Notes: a model not told the origin generated them from the sequence alone. Shown: positions 1-11,241, counted from the first letter of the stretch. The stretch is DNA of 64,000 nt from Ilyonectria destructans (GCA_020740775.1 JAHEWK010000009.1:2480001-2544000), one strand, 5' to 3'. Numbers and translations: made by a program.

Positions 1-116
1 CTTAAAAGAATAAGATGCTTCATCATCGAGTAGTAATCTCATCTTTTATTAAAAAAGACACGAGCAGTCTTGGCCTCTAGCCCCTGCCTCTGTAAAACCA
101 CTACATATATCTCTGG

Positions 117-1234
117 CTAGTGATCAATCCGAATTATCACCTTTGAGAAGTGCTTCTGCTCGTTCAATCGCTTGTATGCATCCTTAGCCTGACTCAGTTC
201 GAATACCACGTCATCCACTGCAGGGACGACTTTCTTCTCGTCAACAAATCGCACCATCTCCCGAAACTGGCTCCTGCTGCCGAGAAGCAGACCTCGAACG
301 GTGCAAGCATGTCCCAGCACTGAAAGAAGGGGAACCGGTTTATCAGCCGTACCTAACAGGCCTGCTGAGGCCACGATGCCGTCGATCCGCACTGCTGACA
401 ATGATTGAGCAAGGGTCGAATCACCGCCGATATCGACAACCATGTCGAACCCTTTCCCCTTCGGAGTGAACTTTTTGGCTTCTTGTCCCCAACCGTCGGG
501 GTTTGATCGATAGTTGACCGTGTGTTTTGCACCAAGTGCCATGAGCCGCGCCGCCTTCTCTTCTGACGACGTCGTCGCAACCACAACAGCACCAGCTGCA
601 ACAGCAAACTGCAAGGCGGCAATACTCACGCCCCCAGTTCCTTGGACAAGAACCCAGTCTCCAGGTCCGACTGCCCTCCCCTTGAGACCGAAAACCGAGT
701 TCCATGCCGTCAATCCGCTGCATGTCAGCGTGGCAGCTTCGAGCCATCCAAGCGATTCAGGGGCGTGGACGAGGGCGAACTCGGAAAAGATGCCCTCTGA
801 CCGCAGAGTCCCATCAACCGCTTGTCCTAGGCCGGCTGCGATATTCGGGTAGGCAGGCGGTTCATCATCGCCGTCAGATTCGACCAGTTTGGGAGCCAAA
901 TGAGCAAGGACACGATCTCCTTCTTTGAATGCCGTCACATCTGACCCCACGGCTTTGACTATGCCCGCACCATCCGATCCGGGAACGACATTGGGGGCGA
1001 GCTGGCCTGCCGGGCCATTCTACTCCAATCAGCAAGCATTTCAAACATCTGGAAATTTCAGTTTGACGCTACCTCAACATTAGCGAGGACAATTTCGCGA
1101 TAGTTGAGGCTAGCGGCGTGCAGCTCAACCAAAACCTCGTGTGCGCCCGGTTCCGGCGACAATTCCACGTTCTCTTCGTACTTCAAAGATTCTTCAAAGC
1201 CCTTCTGGCCGGTAAGAACCCATCGTCTAGACAT
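117..1234 (-). CDS. Zinc-independent MDR-family NAD(P)H oxidoreductase (quinone oxidoreductase-like)
   Basis: Two exons, 1234-1073 and 1019-117, separated by a 53-nt GT-AG intron, give 354 aa. The N-terminal half is the GroES-like fold, with a PGSDGAGIV motif near residue 75. The Rossmann half contains VQGTGGVSIAALQFA, where NAD(P)H binds. The Cys/His/Cys catalytic zinc ligands and the four-cysteine structural zinc loop of classical alcohol dehydrogenases are absent, so reduction of a quinone or enone by NADPH is more likely than alcohol oxidation. The substrate cannot be read from sequence. The start ATG at 1234 gives the usual MSRRWVLTG-type N terminus. No signal peptide is seen, so it is probably cytosolic. 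The family call is secure; the exact substrate is unknown. Confidence 0.9.
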
Positions 1235-2531
1235 CTCGTGCTAAGCGGTTTCGGCTGGCTGGGTCTAGTATTGAAAAGGGTGTAAATTCTCGAATCGTGG
1301 TGTTGGTCAATGATTGATTTCAAAAATGATTGATTTCAAAGCAGATGAATTTAGCTGTCACGCCACAACCATTAAGAGCGGGGGCTCTCCACCCAAGGGG
1401 AAATGGAATTCTGTAGAAGACTGTCTACTGATTCAAGGTTGCATGGAAGGATCAGGCACTAGTAGTTGTTAAGAGCCAGTCTAGTCTACATCGGTACACA
1501 ATGCACCACATAAATCATACGCTAGAGATGATAATGATCTGGTCTAATCTATATCAGGGCATAATTTAGTTGATACATGAGTCAGTATCAGCACTGGATC
1601 ATGGAAACATGACTCATATCCGCAATCTTGCTCTCCATATCAGTGACATTCCATTCCACAAGGTAATGGGTGATCAAAATATGCTTACAAGAACGATATA
1701 AGTTTGACCCGTCCTGCTCATCCGAGAGATTGTAGAATTTCTACGGGAACTGCCAAATGAATGCCTAATAAATCAGACAAGAGAAGAAGACTAGTGCCCG
1801 TTCTCACCTCTTACAGATGATGGACCGAAGCATAGGGTAGGCAGAGCAGAAATCCAGCCCCATCCACGGGCAGGAGATGGGTAACGAGTCGACGGAACAC
1901 CAAGGAATTACGACAATAAGATATGTCCACTTGCAACATTAAGAGGTTTGATGTATTGTTGTGCGAGATTGACAAATCTTCAGAATATCAAGAAAACATG
2001 TACTCATTTTAATCCCATCGTTCATCAGGGGCTCTTGAAAATTCTACTATGCAGTTTAATTGAGGAGAATCTTATGTCTGTCGTAGATACATTTCGGATC
2101 TAGTCTCTGGTACTTGGGGTCCAAACAAGTGTTTTCCTGGAGAGTTACAGGTTGGGCCGTTCAAGCTAGAGTGGGATGACAGCGGAGATGGGAGGGTGGA
2201 ACATAATGGGATAAGACCATGAAATCCATCGAAGGCGAAAGACTCGGCCTAACGCATTACCGCAATATCCTGGCGTGAAAAGACGTGATCACATAGTTGG
2301 CAAGGTATAGATTCAAAAGGTATAAGAAAAATTAGATGCAATTGAGCACTGCACCACTGATAATAGAAGCCTACAAATTTTCACCCAGTATGTAACTTGA
2401 GACATTGTCCAAAGCAAGGGCTATATGCTGCTCTCTTGATAGGTGCCGGCCTAATCCACTATATACTAGAATAAATCTCACACAACTGTTACCAGACCAT
2501 GAAGCACGCGCGTCAACATCCAATCGGTGCT
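1235..2531. other. Intergenic region, no gene seen
   Basis: About 1.3 kb between the convergent side of the xylanase gene and the start of the oxidoreductase gene. Stops are frequent in all frames. I see no repeat, RNA gene or recognisable coding remnant. Confidence 0.6.
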
Positions 2532-3632
2532 CTACTTTGACAGCGCTGTGACAATGGCGTTGTATGCGGCCTTAGGCTGGTAGCTGTCGTTGAAGAGAAG
2601 AGGGGTCTTTCCAGTCCTCCAAGAGTCCTACAAATATATTTAGTTTGAAATTGATCAACGTGGTGACGAATTCAGAAATAGTGTAACTTACAGCGTCGCG
2701 GACGCCCCAGACGGTAATTCCAACACACTTGGAAACCGCAAGGCAAGCGTTCGTAACAGCAACGTAGTCTGCGGAAGGAGCTCCAGCGATGTCAAGCTCA
2801 GTAATGGCAACCTCAGAAACACCAGAAGCAGCAAGCGCCTGTAGAGCACCCTTGGTGCCGCTGGAGCCGCCAGCGCTCAGGTGTGACTGCGAGCCAATGC
2901 CGTCGATGGGGATGCCAGCGGCAATCCACTTCTTGACCTTGGGGACCATACCTTTGGAGACCTTGCCGTAGCTCGCGCTGTCCAAGTTGTAGTCATTGAT
3001 GTATAGTTTGGCAGCAGGATCAGCAGCGCGGGCAGCCTTGAAAGCGATAGAGACAAATTCTTCACCCAAGACCCGCGAGAAGACGGAGTCCCGGAGAGAT
3101 CCGTCCTCGTTGAAGATTTCGTTGACAACATCCTATTTCACACAATTAGATGCTTCAAGTTCAACTAAAGTTTAGGATTGGAGTTATTTACCCAAGCGTA
3201 GATCTTGCCCTTGAAGTGCTTGACCACGGTGGTGACGTGGTTGGTGATGACAGATCTGAGCTCAGCAGCGTCTGTAATGGCCGACACCCAGCTGGGGAGC
3301 TGAGAGTGCCAGAGGAGGGTGTGTCCTCTCATAAGCTTGCCATTGCTCTGGGCAAACGAAACCACGGCATCAGAGTTGGTAAAGGTGAACTTGCCGCGGG
3401 TTCCCTCGGTGGCATCCCACTTCATGCTGTTTTCCGGGGTGAGCTGCCCAAAGTAGGTCTTGATGACATCGGCGTTCTTCGCAACATTGAGGAGGCTAGG
3501 GTCGGAAATGGTGCCGTAGTACTTTTTGCCCTTGGCGACGAACAGCTTGTTGATGCTGGCAGTGGCCCGCTCCTCAATGAGCGGCGCCGCAGCAGCCAGC
3601 GAGGCGACCAAGAGGACGAGGAAAGATTTCAT
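2532..3632 (-). CDS. Secreted GH10 endo-1,4-beta-xylanase
   Basis: Three exons (3632-3192, 3132-2692, 2627-2532) with phase-0 introns of 59 and 64 nt encode 325 aa. A signal peptide ([17 protein letters not shown]) is followed directly by one GH10 catalytic domain, with no CBM1 or linker. The acid/base glutamate is Glu152 in DVVNE, split just upstream by intron 1, and the nucleophile is Glu259 in ITELD. The N-terminal substrate-binding signature [11 protein letters not shown] and the [12 protein letters not shown] stretch are intact. The C terminus ([12 protein letters not shown], then AYNAIVTAL) is full length. The enzyme cleaves internal beta-1,4 bonds of the xylan backbone outside the cell. 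It is transcribed divergently from the GH62 gene at 4283, which removes arabinose side chains from the same polymer, so shared control is likely. A TATA-like tract lies on this strand near 3765-3780. Confidence 0.96.
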
Positions 3633-4282
3633 GATGAGCTTAGTTTCAAAAGAATGAATTCAAAATACAATAAAAGAGAGAGTGGTGCCAGGTGCTTCAA
3701 GCAGAATTGGCTGAACGAATGAGAGAATGAGCGACGGAACAAAACGAGGCAAAAGCCACTACCTACAAGATATATATAAGCTAGTTTAAGACCTCCTGAA
3801 TAAATAACTCCGTGCACTTTAAGCTCTCCAAGCGTAGTCTCGTATTCGGTGGCCGCAGCCGTGGAGCCGAGTTAATCCCCGATGCGGCAGCAGTGTCGGA
3901 AGAGTTACTCTTTCGGTTCGTCAAGACCCACTTCGATCTGTTTTGGAAACACCGAAACATCTTGGCATTGGTGGAACATTGATCTTTTGGCGACTGTTTC
4001 ATCCACATCCGCGCTTCAGGCTGTATCGGCTCATCTCAAACCGCCACCGGATTCGCCTGGAATTAGCTTAATGGAGTCATCCCATCCCTTTTCATATATA
4101 TTAGAATCTCGTGATATAACGTTCCGAATTGACTCGGATCATGCTGCTCCGTTTCGACAATAATGGATGGTCGAAACATTAAAAGAGTCGGTATCTCCCG
4201 CGTTCCAAATGCACAGAAACTAGGATTAGTTCGTTCTCAAAATACAGTCGCCTCATATTTGTCAACCACCTGTTTTCTCAAT
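3633..4282. promoter_or_regulatory. Bidirectional promoter between GH10 xylanase and GH62 arabinofuranosidase
   Basis: This 650-bp gap carries the 5' ends of two divergent xylan-degrading genes. TATA-like tracts face each way, near 3765-3780 for the minus strand and near 4092-4102 for the plus strand. A GGCTGA hexamer near 3708 is close to the GGCTAR core bound by XlnR/Xyr1 regulators, but no exact GGCTAA was found. Shared regulation is inferred from gene arrangement rather than from a proven site. Confidence 0.5.
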
Positions 4283-5341
4283 ATGTTTGCTCTGCTACTG
4301 CAATTTGCCTTAGCCGTCAGCAGCGTTGCTGCGGGCATCGTTCCTCCGCCCAATGGACAGCTAGACTCCTCTTTAGTGAAAAAAGCAGTCGCTCTTCCAA
4401 GCAGTCTCCAATGGAGCTCAACCCAAGCTCTTGTCGGCCCCAAGAATGACGGCCGCAACATTGCTGGCATCAAAGACGCCAGCATCGTTGAGATCGGCGG
4501 GACGTACCACGTCTTCGCTAGCACGGCCCAGGAATCCGGCTACAATATGGTCTACCTGAGCTTTACAGATTTCAGTAAGGCAGGTTCGGCTGAGTTCCAC
4601 TACCTTGACCAGACCCCTATTGGTTACGGTTACCGCGCCGCTCCTCAGGTCTTCTTCTTCAAACCTCATAACCTGTGGTACTTGGTCTACCAGAACGGAA
4701 ACGCTGCATACTCAACCAACAAAGACATTTCCAACCCTTCCGGCTGGACTGCTCCTAAGAACTTCTTCTCCGGCACTCCCGAGATTATATCTTCAAACAT
4801 CGGCAGCGGCGTCTGGGTGGATATGTGGGTTGTTTGTGATGCCTCAAACTGTTACCTTTTCTCGTCTGATGACAACGGCCACTTGTACCGCGCCCAGACT
4901 ACCGTCGCCAACTTCCCTAACGGCTTCTCTAATACGGTAATTGCCATGTCGGATTCAAACAAGTACAGCCTATTTGAGGCTTCTTGTGTCTACACCCTTG
5001 AGGGAGGAGGCTACCTTCTTCTCGTCGAGGCCATCGGCTCTGATGGCCAACGGTACTTCCGCTCTTGGACATCGAACAGTCTTTCGGGCTCCTGGACTGC
5101 CCATGCCAACACAGAAGCCAACCCATTTGCCCGAGCCAACAATGTCAAGTTCAATGGATCTGCATGGACCAAGAGCATAAGCCACGGAGAGATTGTGCGC
5201 ACAAACACCGACCAGACTTTGACCATCAGCCCTTGCAAGTTACGCATGATGTACCAAGGCATGGACCCGAGTGCAAGCGGCGACTACAATTCTTTGCCGT
5301 GGAAGTTGGCTCTTCTTACGCAAACAAACTCAGCTTGTTAA
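4283..5341 (+). CDS. Secreted GH62 alpha-L-arabinofuranosidase
   Basis: A single exon of 352 aa. The reading frame is open upstream to 4163, but the ATG at 4283 starts a good signal peptide (MFALLLQFALAVSSVAAG), so I use it. The mature protein is one GH62 five-bladed propeller with the family's hallmark stretches: WSSTQALVGPKNDG, IKDASIVEIGGTYHVFAS, the YGYRAAPQVFFF and LWYLVYQNG strands, the VWVDMWVVCD strand and SLFEASCVY with its conserved glutamate. It ends at the usual PWKLALLTQ. GH62 enzymes release arabinose from arabinoxylan and so expose the backbone to xylanase. No CBM is attached. It pairs with the divergent GH10 gene. Confidence 0.95.
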   Translation: MFALLLQFALAVSSVAAGIVPPPNGQLDSSLVKKAVALPSSLQWSSTQALVGPKNDGRNIAGIKDASIVEIGGTYHVFASTAQESGYNMVYLSFTDFSKAGSAEFHYLDQTPIGYGYRAAPQVFFFKPHNLWYLVYQNGNAAYSTNKDISNPSGWTAPKNFFSGTPEIISSNIGSGVWVDMWVVCDASNCYLFSSDDNGHLYRAQTTVANFPNGFSNTVIAMSDSNKYSLFEASCVYTLEGGGYLLLVEAIGSDGQRYFRSWTSNSLSGSWTAHANTEANPFARANNVKFNGSAWTKSISHGEIVRTNTDQTLTISPCKLRMMYQGMDPSASGDYNSLPWKLALLTQTNSAC

Positions 5342-6365
5342 GCTTGATAACAAGTAGGATGGTTGTAGAAAATTGTACATAGGGAGGTGAGTGCAGGGTA
5401 GCTACGCCAAGCATTGGCGGAAATGAATCGCGTTGCCTGAAATTAAAAACCTACTTCAAATAACCTCTCAAGGGAAAATCTTGGATAAATAAATTAAACG
5501 CCAGAATTTTGATAAATCACAGTATGCATGGCACCGGCATCTGGAAGGCCGGCGCTTCCATAGCGTTCAAGACCTTGACGGCTCCGGAGAGTGTTTTTTG
5601 AGCTTACCGACTCGGGTATTTATGGCAAAGTGGTAATCCGGCGATTAATGAGAATTCTGAGTAATTGGCAGGGTTAAAGCTTCGGTACCGGTTTTCAGCT
5701 GAGCACTAAGCGGGCAAAGACTGTACATGGCCTATACAATGTGTGCTGTTTAGGGATTGAGTGGCAGGCGGGCCTGTTTCAAGAGCTTCTAACTCCATCC
5801 TCACGCCGGGAGTTAATACCGACGGCCCGCTGATCCCCGCGTCGCTGTTATATTTGGACATTTTATACCCAACCACATCGTGCCATGTCTGCGTGTGCCC
5901 CTCAGCCATAGCCCGGTACTTTTCCTTTCTTGACCAGTAACATACTCTTAATGAAGTAAACAGCTTTTGCCCTAGTTTATACTAGACCTGGAAAAATCCG
6001 TGCGGCGGCAATATTAGATCTGTTTAATTATAGACAGCCCGGGACGACCTGACTATCCACTTGCAGAGTTGGGGGCGATGCTGAACTCCTGGACGGGAAA
6101 TACTGAGACGGGCCGAGTGGAAACCGGGATGGAAGGTGGTTCCAGTAACTAAAAGACATGAGAAGACTGGAGATAATAGTTGTACAGATCAACTGTCAGG
6201 GTTCAATGGGCACGACTTGGCGACGCGTAGTGAGATCGACATCTTGCTAGTAATAAGACGAAATTTCTTCTCTCGACATTAAGTCAAATTTTCTTCATTG
6301 CATAAGTGGCCGAGTTACAATATCGAGCTATCACTATTCCCATTACAGTTGAGAGAACAATGTCT
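5342..6365. other. Intergenic region, no gene seen
   Basis: This stretch separates the GH62 stop from the stop of the minus-strand DapA-family gene. A 67-codon minus-strand frame at 5909-5706 has no family resemblance and is not called. No repeats were noticed. Confidence 0.5.
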
Positions 6366-7737
6366 CTATCTTTCTTCCATTAAGCCCTTCAAGTACTTGC
6401 TATTAGATAAACGGGCCGCTGCATCCTCGCTCAAAGGCTGCAGTGGGAGTCTGGGCGTCGCAGGATATCCGAACTGCTGGCTAAGCAAGTACTTTAGCCC
6501 AGCCACCTTGAATTAAATGTCAGTATGCTGTGTACGCCTGTAAATAGAATGAGATTACTCACACCCCCACTTGCTAGTTCCGCTTCGGCTAAGGAGGCTC
6601 TTTCCTGGAGTCGCCTGGCTTTCGCCCAATCTGCAGGACTATCCAGGTTTTGGGTACTGCGCCACAACTCCATAGCAAAATCCTACACTTAGTGGTAAGT
6701 AATTTTCTAATAACACCCAATAACACTTGCTGCAAATATTACTTACTGGTACGATGTTCGGTAAGGGGCTAATAGCACCGGCGGACCCAACCGAAATAGA
6801 CGGAAGTAAGAAGTCGATGAAGCCGGCGATTGTCTTGAAGGATTCGTCTACAAGGCTTGTAATCCTTGAGACCTTTCCAACATTACCACAGCTACAAGGC
6901 ATTCTTAGCAACCTTGATAAGTTCCGAAAGCAATAGTGATTACTTACGATAGCATGACGCCGCGTAAATTTGGTGCAGCCCTTACGATATCCACAATATC
7001 GTTACTGGTCAGATCGATACCGCCTGCAACTAACGGAAAGTTGTAGATAACTCTAATTTATCAAGCATCCTTGTTAGCTAAGAGTCCTTTCTGTCCTGCA
7101 TGTAGTACTCGACAAGTACTGAGGCATACATACACTGGCACTGGCGATTCAGAGGCCACATCAATGAAGAATGTCTTAATAGCAGTCGGGTTTGCCTTTA
7201 ATGCACTCGCAAAATAGCTTGGCGCTATAACGAGTACAAATTCGGCACCAGCAGCCGCCGCATCTTTCGCAAGACTAATAGTCTCTCGAGTGCTTGTCGC
7301 ACCTACCCCGGCTACAATTGGCGTCCGGTGTAGGTCATTTTCATCAAGCGCGGACCGAAGAGCCCGGATCAGTTGTACGCGCTCTTGGCGATCCTATAAC
7401 AATTGTTAGGAAACTTTAATGCGGCTAAGCTGCAGGAATCTGTACAAACCAAATGTGCGGCCTCTCCCATTGTAGCGGAGACAACAGGAATAACTCCTGG
7501 TTTAGCGACATCTGTCCTTGCCAGGTTAGCAAAATATGTCCTTAATTTGTCCATACATGTCGGCAAAGAGAATAATGTCTTGTTACATATAGCGTGCTTT
7601 ACGTATGCTTTGAGGTCTAGATGAATGTTAGTAAACATTTCTAATTTAAAACCAGGAGCGTGCTTGCCTAATTCATCCTTATCATTAAAGAATGCCGGTA
7701 GAGGAGCGTAAACTCCTGGCGGAAGAGGTTTCGCCAT
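6366..7737 (-). CDS. DapA/HOGA-family aldolase-like protein lacking the Schiff-base lysine
   Basis: Eight exons (7737-7668, 7616-7587, 7511-7450, 7393-7134, 7052-6948, 6891-6747, 6682-6563, 6506-6366) join in frame to 310 aa. The protein is a TIM-barrel of the dihydrodipicolinate synthase / 4-hydroxy-2-oxoglutarate aldolase family, with PLPPGVYAPLPAFF at the N terminus, ATMGEAAHL, PIVAGVGATSTRET, the catalytic-type tyrosine (Tyr144 in VIYNFP) and FGYPATPRLPL near the end. At the position 30 residues after that tyrosine, where family enzymes carry the Schiff-base lysine (GVK), this protein has Met174 (RGVML). Aldolase chemistry is therefore unlikely unless another lysine substitutes. Intron 1 has GC-AG ends. 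Introns 1 and 2 are 51 and 75 nt, both multiples of three without stops. No signal peptide is seen. The family call is firm; an active enzyme is doubtful. Confidence 0.87.
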
Positions 7738-8333
7738 GGTATGCTAAATTGTTTGGAATCGCAATTTCAGAAAAGCTTAGCTTCCGGGTGAGAAAAGTCC
7801 TGAGAATAATCTTGGACATGAGTGGGAAAATTCCATTCTTATGATCGATTGTTCCTCTGTACACAGCCTAAGTGACACAGTCCCGAGACCTCTCAAAATC
7901 CTGAAAATTAAGGTGACGTATGGCGTATGCGATGTCACCTCCGGACATCCCGGCTCGGTGGATTCGCCGAGTGTTTTGTTTAAGTTTTCATTCCCCCCAA
8001 GTGCCGTGGGCTTGAATGCTAACGCCATCCCGGGATGTTTCGATGCTTTTGACCCCGCATTGAGACGACCTCTTCCTATTCACTACTTCGCTCATCTGCT
8101 TACAAACTCAAGAGCGTGAGAAGAAATACGGACGGCAAAAACGGCAAAGCCGGAAATACCCGCCTCGGTTAGCGAGGTTTCCATACGTCATGATACCATC
8201 ACACATCAATCAGGATTAATACACTGCGTTTGACCATCTCATTATTATAAGTAACCTCAAGTCCTAACTACAAATCAGCCTGACCGTCTCATTATATCGG
8301 GTAAATCCATCGCAAGTTTACAATTATTACGCA
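7738..8333. other. Divergent intergenic region
   Basis: About 600 bp between the starts of the DapA-family gene (minus strand) and the NmrA-like gene (plus strand), so it should hold both promoters. I see no clear shared element. Small frames at 7777-8119 show no resemblance to proteins. Confidence 0.45.
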
Positions 8334-9266
8334 ATGGCTCCAGCACCCCAGGGACGGAAGATCGCCATTACTGGCGGCAGCGGCCAGCTCGGGAAGCCGA
8401 CTATCGAAGCCCTCCTCAAAGCGGGCGTCCATACTATTACCGCTATTCAGCGGCCCGGGGCTACCAGCACATTTCCTGCCGAGATCATTGTTAAGAAGGG
8501 CAGCCTTGAAGATGAAGCTTTCCTCGCCGACGTGCTCAAAGGCCAGGATGCCCTCATCTTGATGCCGCCTCTGCCTCAACTCGTCCCGCTTCAGGAGCCT
8601 GCGATCCGCGCGGCCGCTAAGGTTGGCGTCCCCTACGTCTTCCCATCTGAGTTCGGCCCCGACCCCTTTGCCGGTCAGCTTGTGGAGGAGAATCAGCTTC
8701 TCGTAGCAAAGAAGAGCATTCGTGATTTGATTGAAAAGCTCGGCGTTAGCAGTTGGGTCTCGGTGGCCGTTGGCCCGTGGCTCGATGGCGGTTTCGGTGC
8801 GGGCTTATGGGGTATCGACGCAAAGGCTCGCAAGGCGACCATCTGGAAAGGCGCCGACGCCAAGGTCAATACGGCGACAATTGCACACTGTGGTCAGGCA
8901 GTTGCTGCGGTACTGAGCCTACCTGAGGCTGATTTGGCCAAGTACAAGAACAAGGCTGTGTACGCGCCGTCGTGGTACCTTACGCAACGGGAGATCCTAG
9001 ACGCTGTTCAGCGCGCAACGGGCACGGCCGACGCGGATTGGGAGATCGCGACGCGGGATGTGAATGAAGTGGCTAAGGAGTATGAGAAGAAAATTAGTCA
9101 GGGCGACGGCTTCGCACCTTTTGTCAAGTTCTTTGTCACTCACTTCCTGGAGGGACACGGCGGGGACTTCAACCACAAGGTTGATGCGGCGGAGGTGGAG
9201 AAACTGGAGCAGCTCGGACTGCAAAAGGAGAACCTCGACCAGGCCGTGAAAGCGGCGCTGCAGTAA
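8334..9266 (+). CDS. NmrA-like / isoflavone reductase-like NAD(P)-binding protein
   Basis: Intronless, 310 aa. An N-terminal Rossmann fold with the dinucleotide motif ITGGSGQLGKPT (residues about 12-23) is followed by the NmrA-type core, with VPYVFPSEFGPD around residue 100 and a substrate lobe typical of the atypical SDR group. The YxxxK catalytic pair of classical SDRs is not evident. Such proteins are either NADPH-dependent reductases of phenolic or other small molecules or redox-sensing regulators. A second family member lies at 30269-31204, too different to be a recent duplicate. Reaction and substrate cannot be assigned. Confidence 0.88.
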   Translation: MAPAPQGRKIAITGGSGQLGKPTIEALLKAGVHTITAIQRPGATSTFPAEIIVKKGSLEDEAFLADVLKGQDALILMPPLPQLVPLQEPAIRAAAKVGVPYVFPSEFGPDPFAGQLVEENQLLVAKKSIRDLIEKLGVSSWVSVAVGPWLDGGFGAGLWGIDAKARKATIWKGADAKVNTATIAHCGQAVAAVLSLPEADLAKYKNKAVYAPSWYLTQREILDAVQRATGTADADWEIATRDVNEVAKEYEKKISQGDGFAPFVKFFVTHFLEGHGGDFNHKVDAAEVEKLEQLGLQKENLDQAVKAALQ

Positions 9267-10301
9267 ATTGTATGGAACTCTGAAGCAAAAGTATGTGAGT
9301 GATGTAAATTTTACTGGATTTCTCTTAGCTACACATAATCACTTAAATGAAACTCCGAGTTCCGCAAGAGCATCAATCTTGGTCATACGCCCAGGATCCG
9401 GAAGAATCAAATGTTTAATCACCAGAAATGGACTTTCGTCCCTTACAAAAAGCCGCCCGGGGGAGGGGGCTGCTGATCTCACCCCAGCTGCAGGCTAATT
9501 CATGCTTAACCGGTGTCTCACGGTCTGAATGTCGCTATAAATGAAGTGCGGGGCGGATGACATGGCGCCTTGCTGTCGTCGATCTGTTTGATCCTGATGT
9601 TCGCAAATGGTGTGTATTTCTGTTACCCGGACCCCGAAGCGGAGGCGAGTTCTTGATAGAGTCCTTCCCAGAATAGTCAATGCAAGTAATACCTCATTCC
9701 GTCATGTAGTGGACAGCGCTGGAATCCCATCCTACAATGTCCACTCGAGGCTGTATTGCATCGTGGGGTCCAGCCTTGGCGTAAGCACCAGCCCCATCCT
9801 CCCTTAGCTCGCATCCTCCAGATCGCCAGATCGGATTGGCCCTGGAGGAGTGTAAACGCCAGCCACTCGTTTCATCCTACAGCTTTGGCGCTACCTCGCA
9901 GCCCTGTATCTTTAAATAAAACCATTGTGGGGGATATTTGGGCCTCGCGGCGTAAATGGCTGGTCAAGATGAAACCTCTTTTTTCAGCTGAGGCCGATCC
10001 ATTCCTGTGGGATGAGAACTTCTGTGCTGGAGGCACTGGCGTGTTGATCCTCAATCAGGCAGCCAATGGCAACCGCGGAATACCTCAGATGTCTCACTAA
10101 AAACCCCTGAATATCAATTAACCTTAAAATTAGGTTACAAAATCCCGTACTCCGTAATGATGGAGTAGATATCGGGAGTGGAAAACTATAAGAGATCTCA
10201 TTCCTGTGTCGAACTTGATGGGTATCCAAACAATCATCACTTCACAATTCACCTTCAACATCAACTCTTACAACTATCTTACCAGTCATCTCGTTACTAC
10301 A
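9267..10301. other. Intergenic region, no gene seen
   Basis: About 1 kb with no supported gene. Short overlapping frames on both strands (9495-10229) show no domain. A stretch such as 9756-10100 looks like chance coding in GC-balanced DNA. Confidence 0.5.
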
Positions 10302-11241
10302 ATGTCAGTTTTCAGTACCATTAAGAACTTGGCAATTGCTGCCGCGGTAGTCCTTCCCGCAGTCGAGGCCGGCCCAGCCGCCAGATATCGGTCCATCGTC
10401 GAGCGTGACCCTCCCCCCAAGCTCCCTGGTTGTTCTACTCCCGGAGATAGAAAGTGGCAGCCTGGTAAGTGACACCTGATTCTCATTATCAAACAGTCTA
10501 TAGTGGACCAGCGATGTCATTACATGCACACTACGAACCGGACCTTTGCTGACCACTGACATAGCAATGGACTTTGACACCGATGGCTGCTACAACACGC
10601 CCGCTATTGGCATTGACGGAGTCCTCAATCCTGGCATGAACAACTGCTACACCACTGGACCATCCGGTTGCAGAGATGAGAGCGATCTTGACAATAACAA
10701 CGTCTACGTTCGTGCCCGGTGCAACAACGGATGGTGTGCGCACATCTACGGCTACTACTTTGAGAAAGACGTCAACCTGGAGCACGTATGCGGCGTGGGC
10801 GCCGGTCACAGAAATGACTGGGAGCACGTTGTGGTCTGGGTCCAGAACGATGTTGCCAAGTACGTCGCGGTCTCTGCTCATGGAGACTACGAGGTACGAC
10901 CCATTGAGGATGTGCTCTTGGACGCAGACACGCACCCTAAGGTTGTCTACCACCGAGCTGGTGCGCAGACGCACTCATTCCGCTTTGGCGACACGCCCGA
11001 CGACGGTATCGAGAACCACAAGGGTGTTTGGTTCTACGGCGACCTCGTCAGCTACCTTGGGTTTCCTTCCGACGGGCTCCGCGATACCATGCTGAACAAT
11101 GACTGGGGCTCTGCTACCATCGACTTCAAGGACAGCCGGATCGCAGATGCGCTTAACAAGGCCAAGGGGGACAAGGATATCCCTCTGGATACCACTTTTG
11201 ATGATCCCATCTCCCCTGGTATCCCTGACTGTGTAGTGTAA
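10302..11241 (+). CDS. Secreted NPP1-type (necrosis-inducing, NLP) family protein
   Basis: Two exons (10302-10464, 10565-11241) with a 100-nt intron, 279 aa. The frame is open to 10206, but the ATG at 10302 begins a signal peptide (MSVFSTIKNLAIAAAVVLPAVEAG). The NPP1 domain follows. The family's central heptapeptide is present as GHRNDWE near residue 147: its first histidine, aspartate and glutamate, which hold the metal ion in characterised members, are kept, while the second histidine position is asparagine. Several extra cysteines (for example CNNGWC) and the YGYYFEKD segment suggest one of the cysteine-richer subgroups. NLPs are secreted proteins of plant-associated microbes, and only some members damage plant membranes. 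Whether this one does cannot be told from sequence. Confidence 0.9.
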
